The notes under the pieces are model-generated. The model was not told the DNA's origin, made no database searches, and was given only the letters and a program-made list of their open reading frames with translations. A DNA stretch of 64,000 bases, from contig NZ_ATYT01000014.1 in assembly GCF_000427825.1 (NCBI RefSeq), positions 1-64,000 of the forward strand, written 5' to 3'. The first letter of the stretch is position 1, and each line of letters starts with the position of its first letter. Below are positions 29,641-38,696 of this stretch, piece by piece. The position numbers were made by a program, and so were the translations under genes. The DNA comes from Thermocrispum municipale DSM 44069. Its GTDB lineage: Bacteria; Actinomycetota; Actinomycetes; Mycobacteriales; Pseudonocardiaceae.

Positions 29641-30843
29641 TCAGCGGTCGGCGGGGTGAAAGGGTCGCTGGTCCAGGCCCGACACGGCGGCGTAGTCGTC
29701 GGCGACGGCCGCGAGCTCGTCGGGAGAGATCACGTCGTGGATGTCGTCGAACCCGGTGGGTGCGCGTTGGTGAGCCAGCGCGATGACGCGTTCGGGACCG
29801 TGCGCACGATTGCTGGCTTGTAGCCGCGTTGTCGCTGGTCGTCGTGCGCGTTCGTACTCGGCGAGGGCGGACTCGACGGCGTCGCCTGCGGCCAGCACAC
29901 GGGCGAGTTCCGCGGCGTCGAGGATCGCCTGGGTAGCTCCGTTGGAGCCCATCGGGTACATCGCGTGCGCGGCATCCCCGAGCAAGGTGGTTCGGCCGAA
30001 GCTCCACCGGGGCAGCGGCTCGCGGTCCACCATCGGGTACATCCGGACGTCGTCGGCTGCGTCGAGGATCGCCGGGATGTCCAACCACTCGAAGGTCCAG
30101 TCGCCGAAGTACCGCAGAGCGTCCTCGGGAACCGCGGTCTCCAGGTCGGCCGGCCGTGCCGCGACCCAGTTGACGAGCACCTTGCCGTCCGGGAAGCGCC
30201 GCACCGGGTATGTCACCACCCGGTGCACGTCATCGCCGGAGACGACCATGGAGCGTCCGGTCAGGAACGGTTCGGCGACACTCGTACCGCGCCACATGAC
30301 CAGGCCGTTGCCGGACGGCTGCCCCTCGTCCGGGTACAGCTGGGCTCGGACAGCGGAACGGATGCCGTCGGCTCCGACCACGACGTCGGCGTCGGTCTCG
30401 GTGGTCCGGCCGCCGCGGTGCGACAGGTGAACGTGTCCGGTGTCCGTGTCGACGTGGACGACGCGCGAATCCAACCGGATGGCCTCGTCGCCCAGCCGCT
30501 CCCGCACCGCCTGCGCCAGGACAGCCACCAGGTCGGCGCGGTGAACCGACAGCTGAGGCCAGTCGTGCCCGGCGTATTTGCCGCGAGGCTCCCGCCAGAT
30601 CAGGTCACCGAACCTGTTGCACAACAGCAGCTCCCGGGTCTGCACGCACGACGCGGTGAGTCGATCGAGCAGGTGCAGTTCACCGAGTACTCCAGCGGCA
30701 TGCGGAAGGATGTTCAGGCCGACACCGAGTTGCCGCAGGTCTGTCGCCGCCTCTGCCAGCGTGACGTCTCGGATCCCCGCCGCGTGCAGGCCCAGCGCCG
30801 TCGTCAGGCCGCCGATGCCGGCGCCCGCGATCACGACTCGCAC
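29641..30843 (-). CDS. PhzS-like flavin-dependent monooxygenase
   Basis: This 400-aa class A flavoprotein has VRVVIAGAGIGGLTTALGLH at the N-terminus, VVVGADGIRSAVRAQLYPDE in the middle and MYPMVDREPLPRWSFGRTTL followed by LGDAAHAMYPMGSNGATQAI. The GVGLNILPHA and YPMVDR-PLP-W sequences closely match PhzS-type monooxygenases that hydroxylate or decarboxylate aromatic and heteroaromatic acids. GTG 30843 lies inside the end of the PrnB-like gene (13-base overlap), so the two are coupled. It may act on the ring produced by the PrnB-like enzyme. That pairing is inferred. Confidence 0.88.
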   Translation of the reverse strand: MRVVIAGAGIGGLTTALGLHAAGIRDVTLAEAATDLRQLGVGLNILPHAAGVLGELHLLDRLTASCVQTRELLLCNRFGDLIWREPRGKYAGHDWPQLSVHRADLVAVLAQAVRERLGDEAIRLDSRVVHVDTDTGHVHLSHRGGRTTETDADVVVGADGIRSAVRAQLYPDEGQPSGNGLVMWRGTSVAEPFLTGRSMVVSGDDVHRVVTYPVRRFPDGKVLVNWVAARPADLETAVPEDALRYFGDWTFEWLDIPAILDAADDVRMYPMVDREPLPRWSFGRTTLLGDAAHAMYPMGSNGATQAILDAAELARVLAAGDAVESALAEYERARRPATTRLQASNRAHGPERVIALAHQRAPTGFDDIHDVISPDELAAVADDYAAVSGLDQRPFHPADR

Positions 30844-31940
30844 AGAACCCTCCGCTTCCCCGCTCGGCGCGGCTGGTCGAGCCACCGGCGCACCTGCGTC
30901 GCGTTCTGTTTCGTCACGTCGACGATCTCGGCCAGCAGGTCGATGCTGCCGCCGCCGCTGCCCAGCGGATACAAGCGCAGCTCGTGCGCGTAGGACTTGC
31001 GGGCCATGGTGAGGTGTTTGCCACGGAATGCCACGAGCGCTCGCAGGCCTCGGGCCACTGCCTCCGCGCCGGCTCGCAAGTGCGGAGGGGTAGCACCGTT
31101 CGCCTGCGCGATCGCGGTCTTCAGCCGGGACACCACCGACGGCCCCGCGACCCACTCGTCGAACAGGTCGCGCCAGCCCGGAAGGCCGTACCACGCCGAC
31201 TCGGCGGCGAACTTCGTGTACTCGGGCGAGCCGTGATCGCTGGCCCACAGGGCCATGTCGACCAGTGCGAGCGGGACATGGGCCGCCGCCGGACCGAGAA
31301 ATCGTCGATCTCCTACCCGAATGTCTTCGAAGAACGGGCGCATCGTCCGGGCGAAGAATTCGGGTGTGACGTTGGCGACAGCGATGTCGATGGCATCTTC
31401 CATCGAGCGCAGGAGGGCAACCAGTTCTTGCGCCACAACCGCGAATGACAAATCGTTGGGCGAGATGTCCCACAATTGGCGGCACAAATCAACCGCAGCG
31501 CTCATTCGCGGCAGGCTGACCCGGACCGACGACATGAGCAGGCGCTCCATGCGGTGGCCGGTGTACATGCGTTCCCGCGGCCCGGTGGGATTCCACCGGA
31601 TGTAATGGTGCACGGTGTCCCGCGGCACCATTCCGGTCCGGTCGCCGAGGATGATCAGCACTTTTTCCAGGTCGGGAACGGCGTCGAGCGGTTCCATACC
31701 GTGCCGCTTGACGGAGCCGATGACCATCCCAAGGTCCCGCATCGCCGCCAGACATTCGGCGGTCCCGAGATCGGCGACGTCGGTTGCGGCCGGAGTCACG
31801 TCGCGTAGCACCGTGACGAGCCACTTGGCGTCGGCATCGGCGTTCATGCGCCACAGGTCGCCGACGCGTCGGTCGAAGTCGAGAGGGTCGAGTGCGGCGA
31901 CGTGCTCGTCGCGAAGAACGTGCAGGTCAGCTGACAACAT
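30831..31940 (-). CDS. PrnB-like haem enzyme (monodechloroaminopyrrolnitrin synthase family)
   Basis: This 369-aa protein matches the PrnB family over its length: AAMRDLGMVIGSVKRHGMEP, VPDLEKVL, RDTVHHYIRWNPTGPRERMY with TG, FFARTMRPFFEDIRVGDRRF with LGPAA, and a C-terminal KSYAHELRLYPLGSGGGS. PrnB converts 7-chlorotryptophan to an aminophenylpyrrole in pyrrolnitrin synthesis and shares the haem fold of tryptophan and indoleamine dioxygenases. No tryptophan halogenase or PrnC/PrnD gene is nearby, so the substrate is probably different. It overlaps both neighbours. I recognise the family from memory of PrnB, and the chemistry here is inferred. Confidence 0.8.
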   Translation of the reverse strand: MLSADLHVLRDEHVAALDPLDFDRRVGDLWRMNADADAKWLVTVLRDVTPAATDVADLGTAECLAAMRDLGMVIGSVKRHGMEPLDAVPDLEKVLIILGDRTGMVPRDTVHHYIRWNPTGPRERMYTGHRMERLLMSSVRVSLPRMSAAVDLCRQLWDISPNDLSFAVVAQELVALLRSMEDAIDIAVANVTPEFFARTMRPFFEDIRVGDRRFLGPAAAHVPLALVDMALWASDHGSPEYTKFAAESAWYGLPGWRDLFDEWVAGPSVVSRLKTAIAQANGATPPHLRAGAEAVARGLRALVAFRGKHLTMARKSYAHELRLYPLGSGGGSIDLLAEIVDVTKQNATQVRRWLDQPRRAGKRRVLCES

Positions 31941-32301
31941 GAAGTAACCCGATGGTGAGAACCGACAGACCGAAGATCCCCGCGGGCACCGCTCTGCCAG
32001 GCGGGTCCTGCGCGCGCACGTGCGTAAGGACGGCTCCAGCCATCAGCAGGGCCAGTCCGGCCGCGGCGGCCACGCCGAGGAGCGAGAGCCACGGACCGGC
32101 GGCGAGTCCGATACCGCCGGCCACTTCGGCGACGCCGATGAGGCGGTACTTGGAGTACGGGATCTTGAACCGCTCGGCGTCGGCGCGCATGACGCCGACA
32201 CCGCCCAGTTTTGCCAGTCCGCCGCCGATATAGCAGATACCGAGGAGTAACGACAAGATAGTCAGAGTTGACAAGGTCCAGCCTTTCTTGTGCCGCGGCA
32301 T
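31927..32301 (-). CDS. DoxX-like small membrane protein
   Basis: This 124-aa protein has four hydrophobic segments and a DoxX pattern: LLLGICYIGGGLAKLGGVGV, then KYRLIGVAEVAGGIGLAAGP, and a final GIFGLSVLTIGLLH. It is the first gene of the biosynthetic operon and overlaps the PrnB-like gene by 14 bases. DoxX-type proteins accompany oxidative and quinone metabolism. A role in electron supply or self-protection for the two oxidative enzymes downstream is only a guess. Confidence 0.75.
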   Translation of the reverse strand: MPRHKKGWTLSTLTILSLLLGICYIGGGLAKLGGVGVMRADAERFKIPYSKYRLIGVAEVAGGIGLAAGPWLSLLGVAAAAGLALLMAGAVLTHVRAQDPPGRAVPAGIFGLSVLTIGLLHVVS

Positions 32302-32732
32302 TACGGGGTCGCGAGATCAGCGCTTGCTCACACGTCCGGGATCGTGTCAGGAGTTCACAAAACTGCGCATCAACCGGGCCTGATCACTGGGGTGGATCAT
32401 TGTGCAGTGGAGTTGAAAAAGATTCGAACACGGAGCGTGCTGGGATTCGGCCGACCTGGTGTGACGCGTCTATCAGTGCACAGAAGTGCAAGTCCTGATC
32501 GCATTCTTGTCGCGAAATCAACTCGTGGCGTGCAGTTTCAACGCCCTCGTGACACGGATGTCGTGAGGTATTCACCTGGCGCGCCGGTCATCGCCGCTTC
32601 CGGCAGGTCGTACAGGTCGACTTTCGCCGATCCGATGGCAGCCGCATGAGTCCACAGTGAGGTGCCCGTGCGTGGCAGCTACCGCGCACGAATGCCGTGT
32701 CGCCGATCGGGTCGAAACGCTGCACGACGGGA
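32302..32732. other. Divergent intergenic region between the biosynthetic operon and copB
   Basis: No credible gene is seen in these 430 bases. They are lower in GC than the flanking genes and must carry the promoter of the minus-strand DoxX/PrnB operon. I cannot point to convincing -35/-10 boxes. Confidence 0.4.
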
Positions 32733-32749
32733 ATACCCCGTGGGGGTAT
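32733..32749. promoter_or_regulatory. CsoR-type copper operator upstream of copB
   Basis: ATACCCC-GTG-GGGGTAT is a perfect 7-3-7 inverted repeat 36 bases before the ATPase start. The TACCCC...GGGGTA core is the known CsoR-family operator pattern. No CsoR gene is in the window, so a regulator elsewhere would act here. Confidence 0.75.
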
Positions 32750-32784
32750 CATGTTGAGGCGAGGGCCGATCGAGGGGAGCTGTC

Positions 32785-35097
32785 ATGGACCACGCGCACC
32801 GCGGCCCGCGCCGGCACGACTCGCACCCGGCTGATGCCGAGTCCGCGGATGAGCACGAGGTGGCGGCCCAGCGCGCGGCGCGCGGAGAGCGCACCAGTCA
32901 TCACCAGCACGCGGGGCGTCATGAGCCCGCGACGCACCGACAGCACGCCGGGCATGCCGAGTCCGCAACGCACCGACAGGACGCCACGCATCCTGAGCAC
33001 GGCATGCGTGACCAGCACGCCGCGCACACCGAGCACGCCACACACGACCAGCATGCGGCGCACGCCGGGCACGCCACACACGCCGGCCACGACGAGCACG
33101 CGGGCCACGACAAGCACGCGGGCCACTCGCCGCAGATGTTCCGCAACCGTTTCTGGCTGTCCCTGGCGCTGACCATCCCGGTCGTGTTCTACGCCGACAT
33201 GATCCAGATGTGGCTGGGCTACACGGCTCCGGACTTTCCCGGTTCGGCGCTCGTCGCCCCGGTTGTCGGCACGGTCATTTTTCTCTACGGCGGTGAGCCG
33301 TTCCTGCGCGGCGCGATCCACGAACTGCGGGACCGCCAACCCGGGATGATGCTGCTGATCGGCATGGCGATCAGCGTCGCGTTCGTGGCGAGCATGGCCG
33401 CCAGTCTCGGCCTGTTCCAGGTCGAGGTGTGGTGGGAGCTCTCGCTGTTGATCGTGATCATGCTGCTCGGCCACTGGATGGAGATGCGCGCGATCGGTCA
33501 GGCCCGCGGTGCCCTTGCCGCGCTCGCCGAACTCCTCCCGGACGAAGTCGAACGCCTTACACACGACGGGCGCATCGAAACGGTACGGATCACAGACCTT
33601 GCCGTCGGTGACGTCGTCCTCGTGCGACCGGGCGGACGGATTCCTGCGGACGGCACGATCGTCAGCGGTCAAGCGGACGTCGACGAGTCGATGATCACCG
33701 GCGAATCGCGGCCGGTCGCCCGCGCCGCTGGCGACCGGGTCATCGCAGCCGGCGTGTCCACGGACAGCCCGATTCGCGTGCGGGTCGACGCCGTCGGAGA
33801 CGACACCGCGCTTGCCGGCATCCAACGGCTCGTGGCGCAGGCGCAAGCGTCGCAATCGCGTACCCAGGTACTCGCCGACCGGGCGGCCGCGCTCCTCTTT
33901 TATGTCGCCCTCGCCGTCGCGGTGATCACGGTGGTGGTGTGGGCCCTGCTCGGTGACGCCGACGCCGCCGTCGTGCGCTCGGTGACCGTGCTCATCATCG
34001 CCTGCCCGCATGCCCTCGGTCTGGCGATCCCGCTGGTCATCTCGATCTCCACGGCGAAGTCCGCGCGGAACGGCATCCTGGTGAAAGACCGGCTTGCGCT
34101 CGAGCGCATGCGTTCGGTGGACGCCGTTCTGTTCGACAAGACCGGCACCCTGACCAAGGGCGAGCACGCAGTCATCGGGGTCGCTGCCGCGGGCGGCGTC
34201 ACGGACGAGGAGTTGCTGGCCCTGGCAGCCGGGGTCGAAGCGGAAAGCGAACACCCGCTGGCCCGCGCCATCGTCACGGCCGCCCGTGAGCGGGACATCG
34301 CACCACGACACGTCGCCGATGCGCGATCGATGACTGGTCGGGGCGTAGTGGCCACAATCGACGGCCGAAGGGTCGTCGTCGGCGGGCCAACCCTGCTGCG
34401 GGAACGCGGCTGGGAGATTCCCGGTGACCTCGAGCCTGCGGTCGAGAGTTGGAAACAGCGTGGGGCCGCGGTCCTCTACGTCGTTCGCGACGACGATGTG
34501 CTCGGCGCGCTGGCGTTGGAGGACCAGGTTCGGCCCGAGTCCCGCGCGGCGATCGACGCTCTCCACCGGCTCGACGTGAAGGTCGCGCTGATCACCGGTG
34601 ACGCGCGGCAAGTTGCCGACGCCGTCGCCGACCAGCTGGGCATCGACGAAGTGTTCGCCGAGGTCTTGCCGGAAGAGAAGGATCAAGCCGTCAGCGAGCT
34701 GCAACGCCGAGGTCACACGGTCGCCATGGTCGGCGACGGTGTCAACGATGCGCCCGCGCTCGCGCGCGCCGACGTGGGTATCGCCATCGGTGCGGGTACC
34801 GATGTCGCCATCGAATCGGCCGACATCGTGCTGGCCGCCAACGACCCGCGTTCTGTCGTGTCCGTCCGGCAGTTGTCCGCGGCCGGCTACCGCAAGATGC
34901 TGCAGAACCTCTGGTGGGCGGCCGGCTACAACCTCGCCGCCATCCCACTGGCCGCAGGCGTGCTCGCGTGGGCCGGGTTCGTGCTGCCCATGGCCGTCGG
35001 CGCCGTGCTCATGAGCGTGTCCACCATCGTGGTCGCACTCAATGCCCAGCTGTTGCGACGCATCAACCTGCGGCCGGAGGCGATCACGGCGTCGTGA
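32785..35097 (+). CDS. copB: CopB-type P1B copper-exporting ATPase with long His-rich N-terminus
   Basis: This 770-aa P-type ATPase has a CPH motif (Cys407-Pro408-His409) in ACPHALGLAIPLVIS, the phosphorylation site DKTGT (Asp451), GDGVND (about 650-655) and eight membrane segments. CPH plus a His-rich N-terminus instead of CxxC metal domains marks the P1B-3 (CopB) group. Residues 1-115 are a striking run of His-Ala-Gly/Thr repeats with about 35 histidines that should bind copper. The gene stands alone behind the CsoR-like operator and has an AGGGGAG ribosome site. Silver or divalent copper are other possible cargoes. Confidence 0.92.
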   Translation: MDHAHRGPRRHDSHPADAESADEHEVAAQRAARGERTSHHQHAGRHEPATHRQHAGHAESATHRQDATHPEHGMRDQHAAHTEHATHDQHAAHAGHATHAGHDEHAGHDKHAGHSPQMFRNRFWLSLALTIPVVFYADMIQMWLGYTAPDFPGSALVAPVVGTVIFLYGGEPFLRGAIHELRDRQPGMMLLIGMAISVAFVASMAASLGLFQVEVWWELSLLIVIMLLGHWMEMRAIGQARGALAALAELLPDEVERLTHDGRIETVRITDLAVGDVVLVRPGGRIPADGTIVSGQADVDESMITGESRPVARAAGDRVIAAGVSTDSPIRVRVDAVGDDTALAGIQRLVAQAQASQSRTQVLADRAAALLFYVALAVAVITVVVWALLGDADAAVVRSVTVLIIACPHALGLAIPLVISISTAKSARNGILVKDRLALERMRSVDAVLFDKTGTLTKGEHAVIGVAAAGGVTDEELLALAAGVEAESEHPLARAIVTAARERDIAPRHVADARSMTGRGVVATIDGRRVVVGGPTLLRERGWEIPGDLEPAVESWKQRGAAVLYVVRDDDVLGALALEDQVRPESRAAIDALHRLDVKVALITGDARQVADAVADQLGIDEVFAEVLPEEKDQAVSELQRRGHTVAMVGDGVNDAPALARADVGIAIGAGTDVAIESADIVLAANDPRSVVSVRQLSAAGYRKMLQNLWWAAGYNLAAIPLAAGVLAWAGFVLPMAVGAVLMSVSTIVVALNAQLLRRINLRPEAITAS

Positions 35098-35145
35098 CGG
35101 ACCGTCCTGGAGCTCACGTCGAGCGTCGGGGATGGTGCTCGTTCG

Positions 35146-36369
35146 TCAAGGCCGATCGCCCGCAAGGGCATCAGCCGCGGGCGAGGCGGACCGGGCGGTT
35201 CCGGGCGAGTTGGCTGCCGCCTGCGTGCGGAACGCAGCGCTTGCCCATGCCGCGGTGAGCGCCACCGTTCCCGCCACGGGAATCCACAGCGGGCCAGGGC
35301 CGTCGGCGATGAACCCGCCCGCAGCGGCGCCCGCCGCGGTCCCGAGATACAACCCGGCGATGTTCAGCGAGATGGCCGTCATGGCTGCCTCCGGCGCGGC
35401 TTCGATGACGCCGGCCTGCATCGGAGGATTGAGGGCCCATGCGAACACGGCCCAGACCCCGATACCGAGCAGAACGACGAAGAACGGCGCCCGGAGCGCG
35501 AAAAGCGTGGCGTTGAGGGCAAGCGCAATGGCGTGACCGCCGATCACCGTCAGCCGGCTGACGCGGCTACCGTGACGGTCCGCAAGCGTGCCGCCGAAAA
35601 AGACCGAGGGCACGCCGATGATCCCGACGATCAAGAGCACCCAGGGCAGGGCCTTGGTATCGCCTTGGTGCTGGTGGAGCAGCGCGGAGAGGTAGCTGTA
35701 GAACATCAATCCGCCCACACCGGACAGGAACACCGCGACCACGAGACGAAGCACCGGCCGGTTACGCAGCGGGGACAACCGTTCCCGCAAGCTGATCGCC
35801 GGGGCGCCGGTGAGCTGCGGAAGCCCGACGGCCAGCAACGTCATCGCGCCGGCCGCGACCACCGCGATGAGGACGAACGTCGCGCGCCATCCCAGCAAGC
35901 CGCCCAGCCACGTGCCGACAGGCACACCGGTGAACAAGGCAACGGTCAGGCCCGCGGTGACGGCGGAGAGGTAGCGACCTTGCTGATCGCGCGGCGCTGC
36001 TTCGGACGCGATGGCAAACGCGAGGGAAGAAACGACCGCAGCGGCCAGACCTGCGACGGCACGGAGCGCGACCAGGACTGCGAACGTCGGCGCCACTGCC
36101 GCCAACACGTTGGCAACCGTGAACACGGCCAGCGCAATCAAGATCACGCGACGCCGAGGGTACGGATTCAACAGCATCGCCATCGCAGGCGCGCTCAGCG
36201 CGAACACGAGGGCGAACACGGTGACCAGCTGGCCTGCGGTGCCGGTCGAGATGCGCAGATCTGTGGACAGTTCGAAAAGCAGCCCGGCGATCACGAACTC
36301 GTCGGTGCCCAGCGCCAGGGAGGCGATGAACAGCCCGATGAGCCAGCCAGGGGGGTGGGGTCGAGTCAT
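35146..36369 (-). CDS. MFS drug-efflux type transporter (DHA1/AraJ-like)
   Basis: This 407-aa protein has 12 predicted membrane segments. It begins LIGLFIASLALGTDEFVIAG, which has the ALGTDEF signature of the AraJ/CmlR-like DHA1 transporters, and has VPVGTWLGGLLGWRATFVLI in segment 5 (antiporter motif C region). It is divergent from an ArsR regulator and a perfect 37-bp palindrome lies immediately before its start, so it is probably induced by its substrate. The substrate is not predictable. Confidence 0.88.
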   Translation of the reverse strand: MTRPHPPGWLIGLFIASLALGTDEFVIAGLLFELSTDLRISTGTAGQLVTVFALVFALSAPAMAMLLNPYPRRRVILIALAVFTVANVLAAVAPTFAVLVALRAVAGLAAAVVSSLAFAIASEAAPRDQQGRYLSAVTAGLTVALFTGVPVGTWLGGLLGWRATFVLIAVVAAGAMTLLAVGLPQLTGAPAISLRERLSPLRNRPVLRLVVAVFLSGVGGLMFYSYLSALLHQHQGDTKALPWVLLIVGIIGVPSVFFGGTLADRHGSRVSRLTVIGGHAIALALNATLFALRAPFFVVLLGIGVWAVFAWALNPPMQAGVIEAAPEAAMTAISLNIAGLYLGTAAGAAAGGFIADGPGPLWIPVAGTVALTAAWASAAFRTQAAANSPGTARSASPAADALAGDRP

Positions 36370-36374
36370 GCCGG

Positions 36375-36411
36375 CATCTTATTCGATGTTCGACGAACAT
36401 CGAATAAGATG
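36375..36411. promoter_or_regulatory. Perfect 37-bp palindrome shared by MFS and ArsR genes
   Basis: The left arm CATCTTATTCGATGTTCG (36375-36392) and its exact inverted copy (36394-36411) flank a single A. The palindrome starts six bases from the transporter ATG and ends before the ArsR start. It is AT-rich compared with the surroundings, as expected for an ArsR operator, and should control both genes. Confidence 0.85.
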
Positions 36412-36438
36412 TCCGCGGAACGATGGGATACTGGACTT

Positions 36439-36777
36439 GTGGCGAAGGACGCGCAGCATCCCGACCTCGAGGACATCGAGCTGACCACGGTGCTGAGCGC
36501 CTTGGCCGACCCGGTGCGCCTTGGTCTGGTCCGGCTGCTGTCCGACGGGGTCGAGCGCCAGTGGGGTGAGCTCGACGCCCCGGTTGCGAAGTCCACGCTC
36601 AGTCATCATCTGAAAGTGTTGAGGTCGGCGGGGGTCACCCGGACGCGCGAAGAGGGCACGCGATGCTACGTGCGCCTTCGCTCCGACGAGCTCGATGATC
36701 GGTTTCCCGGCCTCCTGTCGAGCCTGCTGGCGGTCGACGGTCATGGTGCAACGCCGATAGGCATCAAAGGCGCGTAA
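36439..36777 (+). CDS. ArsR-family regulator of the divergent MFS gene
   Basis: This 112-aa protein has the ArsR winged helix: LTTVLSALADPVRLGLVRLL, then SHHLKVLRSAGVTRTREEGT and RCYVRLRSDEL. It has no CxC metal site, so it probably senses a small organic molecule. The start is uncertain. GTG 36439 is used, and an in-frame ATG at 36409 lies inside the palindrome and would give a leaderless transcript. The pair with the MFS transporter is a self-contained efflux module. Confidence 0.85.
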   Translation: MAKDAQHPDLEDIELTTVLSALADPVRLGLVRLLSDGVERQWGELDAPVAKSTLSHHLKVLRSAGVTRTREEGTRCYVRLRSDELDDRFPGLLSSLLAVDGHGATPIGIKGA

Positions 36778-37006
36778 CGCTCGCCGGCGAACCGTGGCGC
36801 CTGCCCGTGCCGGCTCTTGTTCTTGTCCTGCATCCGATCTGCAGCGCGGGTGGTGCGCTGCTCGCGTTGCGCGCAGTATTTCGCTCAGGAACTACCCATG
36901 ATTCACTTTTCCGCGTAGTCCAGCTTGACAAGCTGGTGCTTACCGTCCATCTTGAGCAGATCATTGACTTTCCGGCATTCACAGAGCGGTGAGGATGGGC
37001 GGACGG

Positions 37007-38554
37007 ATGTACCTGACGCAAGGACTGCATCGGTCGGTGCAACAGACTCCTGAGGCACCTTCGACCGTTTTCGGGCAGCGAACTCGCACCTTCGTGGAGA
37101 CCGCGGACCGGGTAGCCAGGTTCGCGGGTGCGCTGCGGGCCCTGGGCGTCGGCAGCGGGGACCGAGTGGCGATCCTGGGTATGAACTCGGACCGATATTC
37201 CGAGGCCCTGCTGGCGATCGCCTGGGCGGATGCGGTCTTCGTGCCTGCGAACATCCGCTGGGCCGCGGCCGAGATCAGCTACTCGCTGGTCGAGTGCGAC
37301 GCCAAGGTGCTGATCGTCGACGATGCGTTCCAAGGAATGGTTCCCGCGCTACGCGAAGCGCACAGCGGGCTCGCCACGGTGATCTACTTCGGTGAGGGCG
37401 AACCGCCGGACGGCATGCTGGGGTTCGAGGACCTCGTTGCGCAGACCGATCCGGTCGACGATGCCCGCCGCGGTGGCGACCAACTAGCCGGCATTTACTA
37501 CACGGGCGGCACGACGGGTAACCCCAAGGGCGTCATGCTCAGTCACGCCAACCTGTTGACCTCAGCCCTCGGGTCGGCGGCCACCGGCCACTTCTGTGAA
37601 CCGGGCGGACGGCTGCTGCACGCCGCTCCCATGTTCCATCTCGCCGACGGTGCGGCCTGGGCTGCGCAGACCGCGCTGGGCGGTACGCACGTCATGGTGC
37701 CCGCGTTCGACCCGGTCGCCGTGCTCAGCGCGTTCAGCGAACACCAGATCACCACCACACTGCTGGTACCCACGATGATCGGCATGCTCGTCAACCACCC
37801 CGACGCGGGCTCGTACGACCTGTCCAGCCTGCGGCACATGATCTACGGTGCCTCGCCGATCTCCGAACCGGTGTTGGAGAAGGCGATGAAGCTGTTCCCC
37901 AACGCCGGATTCGTCCAGGCCTACGGGATGACCGAGCTGTCGCCCGTCGCCACGCTGCTGCTGCCGGAGGACCACCACGACCCGGCGCATCGCCGCGCCG
38001 CGGGCAAGGCCGCGCCGCACGCCGAGGTGCGCATCGTGGACGAGCACGACAACGAAGTGCCCCGGGGAACCGTCGGCGAAGTCGTCTGCCGCGGCGGGCA
38101 CGTCATGCTGGGCTACTGGAACCAGCCGGAGGCCACCGCCGCCGCGGTCCGGGACGGCTGGATGCACACCGGCGACGGCGGCTACATGGACGATGACGGC
38201 TACGTCTACATCGTCGACCGGATCAAAGACATGATCGTCAGCGGGGGAGAGAACGTCTACAGCGTCGAGGTCGAGAAGGTCGTCGCACAGCACCCGGCCG
38301 TCGAGTCCTGCGCGGTCATCGGCGTACCCGACGACGACCTCGGCGAACGCGTTCACGCCGTGGTCGTGCTGCGTCCCGGCGAGCAGACCACGGCGGAAGA
38401 ACTGCGGGAGTTCTGCAAGCAACACATCGCCGGGTACAAGGCCCCCCGCAGTGCCGAATTCGTCGATGCGCTCCCGCTGTCCGGTGCCGGCAAGATCCTC
38501 AAAAGGGAGCTTCGTCGCAGGCACTGGGATCAGCATCACCGTGCCGTGCACTGA
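37007..38554 (+). CDS. FadD-like acyl-CoA ligase (AMP-binding)
   Basis: This protein of about 515 aa is an ANL-superfamily enzyme. It has the P-loop YTGGTTGNPKGVMLSH (about 165-180), the YGMTE box, WMHTGDGGYMDDDGYVYIVD and the C-terminal lysine in LSGAGKILKRELR. All adenylation and thioesterification residues are in place, so it should activate a carboxylic acid to its CoA thioester. Possible starts lie at 36989 (GTG), 36995 and 37007. The last is used because the family begins at MYLTQGLHR. A secreted hydrolase follows on the same strand, but 140 bases apart. Confidence 0.88.
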   Translation: MYLTQGLHRSVQQTPEAPSTVFGQRTRTFVETADRVARFAGALRALGVGSGDRVAILGMNSDRYSEALLAIAWADAVFVPANIRWAAAEISYSLVECDAKVLIVDDAFQGMVPALREAHSGLATVIYFGEGEPPDGMLGFEDLVAQTDPVDDARRGGDQLAGIYYTGGTTGNPKGVMLSHANLLTSALGSAATGHFCEPGGRLLHAAPMFHLADGAAWAAQTALGGTHVMVPAFDPVAVLSAFSEHQITTTLLVPTMIGMLVNHPDAGSYDLSSLRHMIYGASPISEPVLEKAMKLFPNAGFVQAYGMTELSPVATLLLPEDHHDPAHRRAAGKAAPHAEVRIVDEHDNEVPRGTVGEVVCRGGHVMLGYWNQPEATAAAVRDGWMHTGDGGYMDDDGYVYIVDRIKDMIVSGGENVYSVEVEKVVAQHPAVESCAVIGVPDDDLGERVHAVVVLRPGEQTTAEELREFCKQHIAGYKAPRSAEFVDALPLSGAGKILKRELRRRHWDQHHRAVH

Positions 38555-38696
38555 CCCCAGCTAGCGGCCCGTCGGCGGAGCTGGGCTCCGCTCCCTTCGC
38601 GCCGGCCACCTGATGTGGCAGCCGTCCCAGCGGGGACGGCTGCTCGGTGACTCCTGCGCGCATTTTTTTGTCATCCAGTCATCACGAGGAAGCAGC

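Noticed and set aside
30831-31940. Pyrrolnitrin biosynthesis locus
   Set aside because: PrnB-like protein is present, but PrnA halogenase, PrnC and PrnD are not, and the operon instead carries KS, KAS III and ACP genes.
32302-32732. Small genes between DoxX and copB
   Set aside because: Frames of 60-120 codons exist but have no ribosome sites, overlap each other and lack protein-like composition.
35533-36438. Long N-terminal extension of the ArsR gene
   Set aside because: The open frame upstream is antisense to the MFS gene, and the ArsR domain starts only after 36439.
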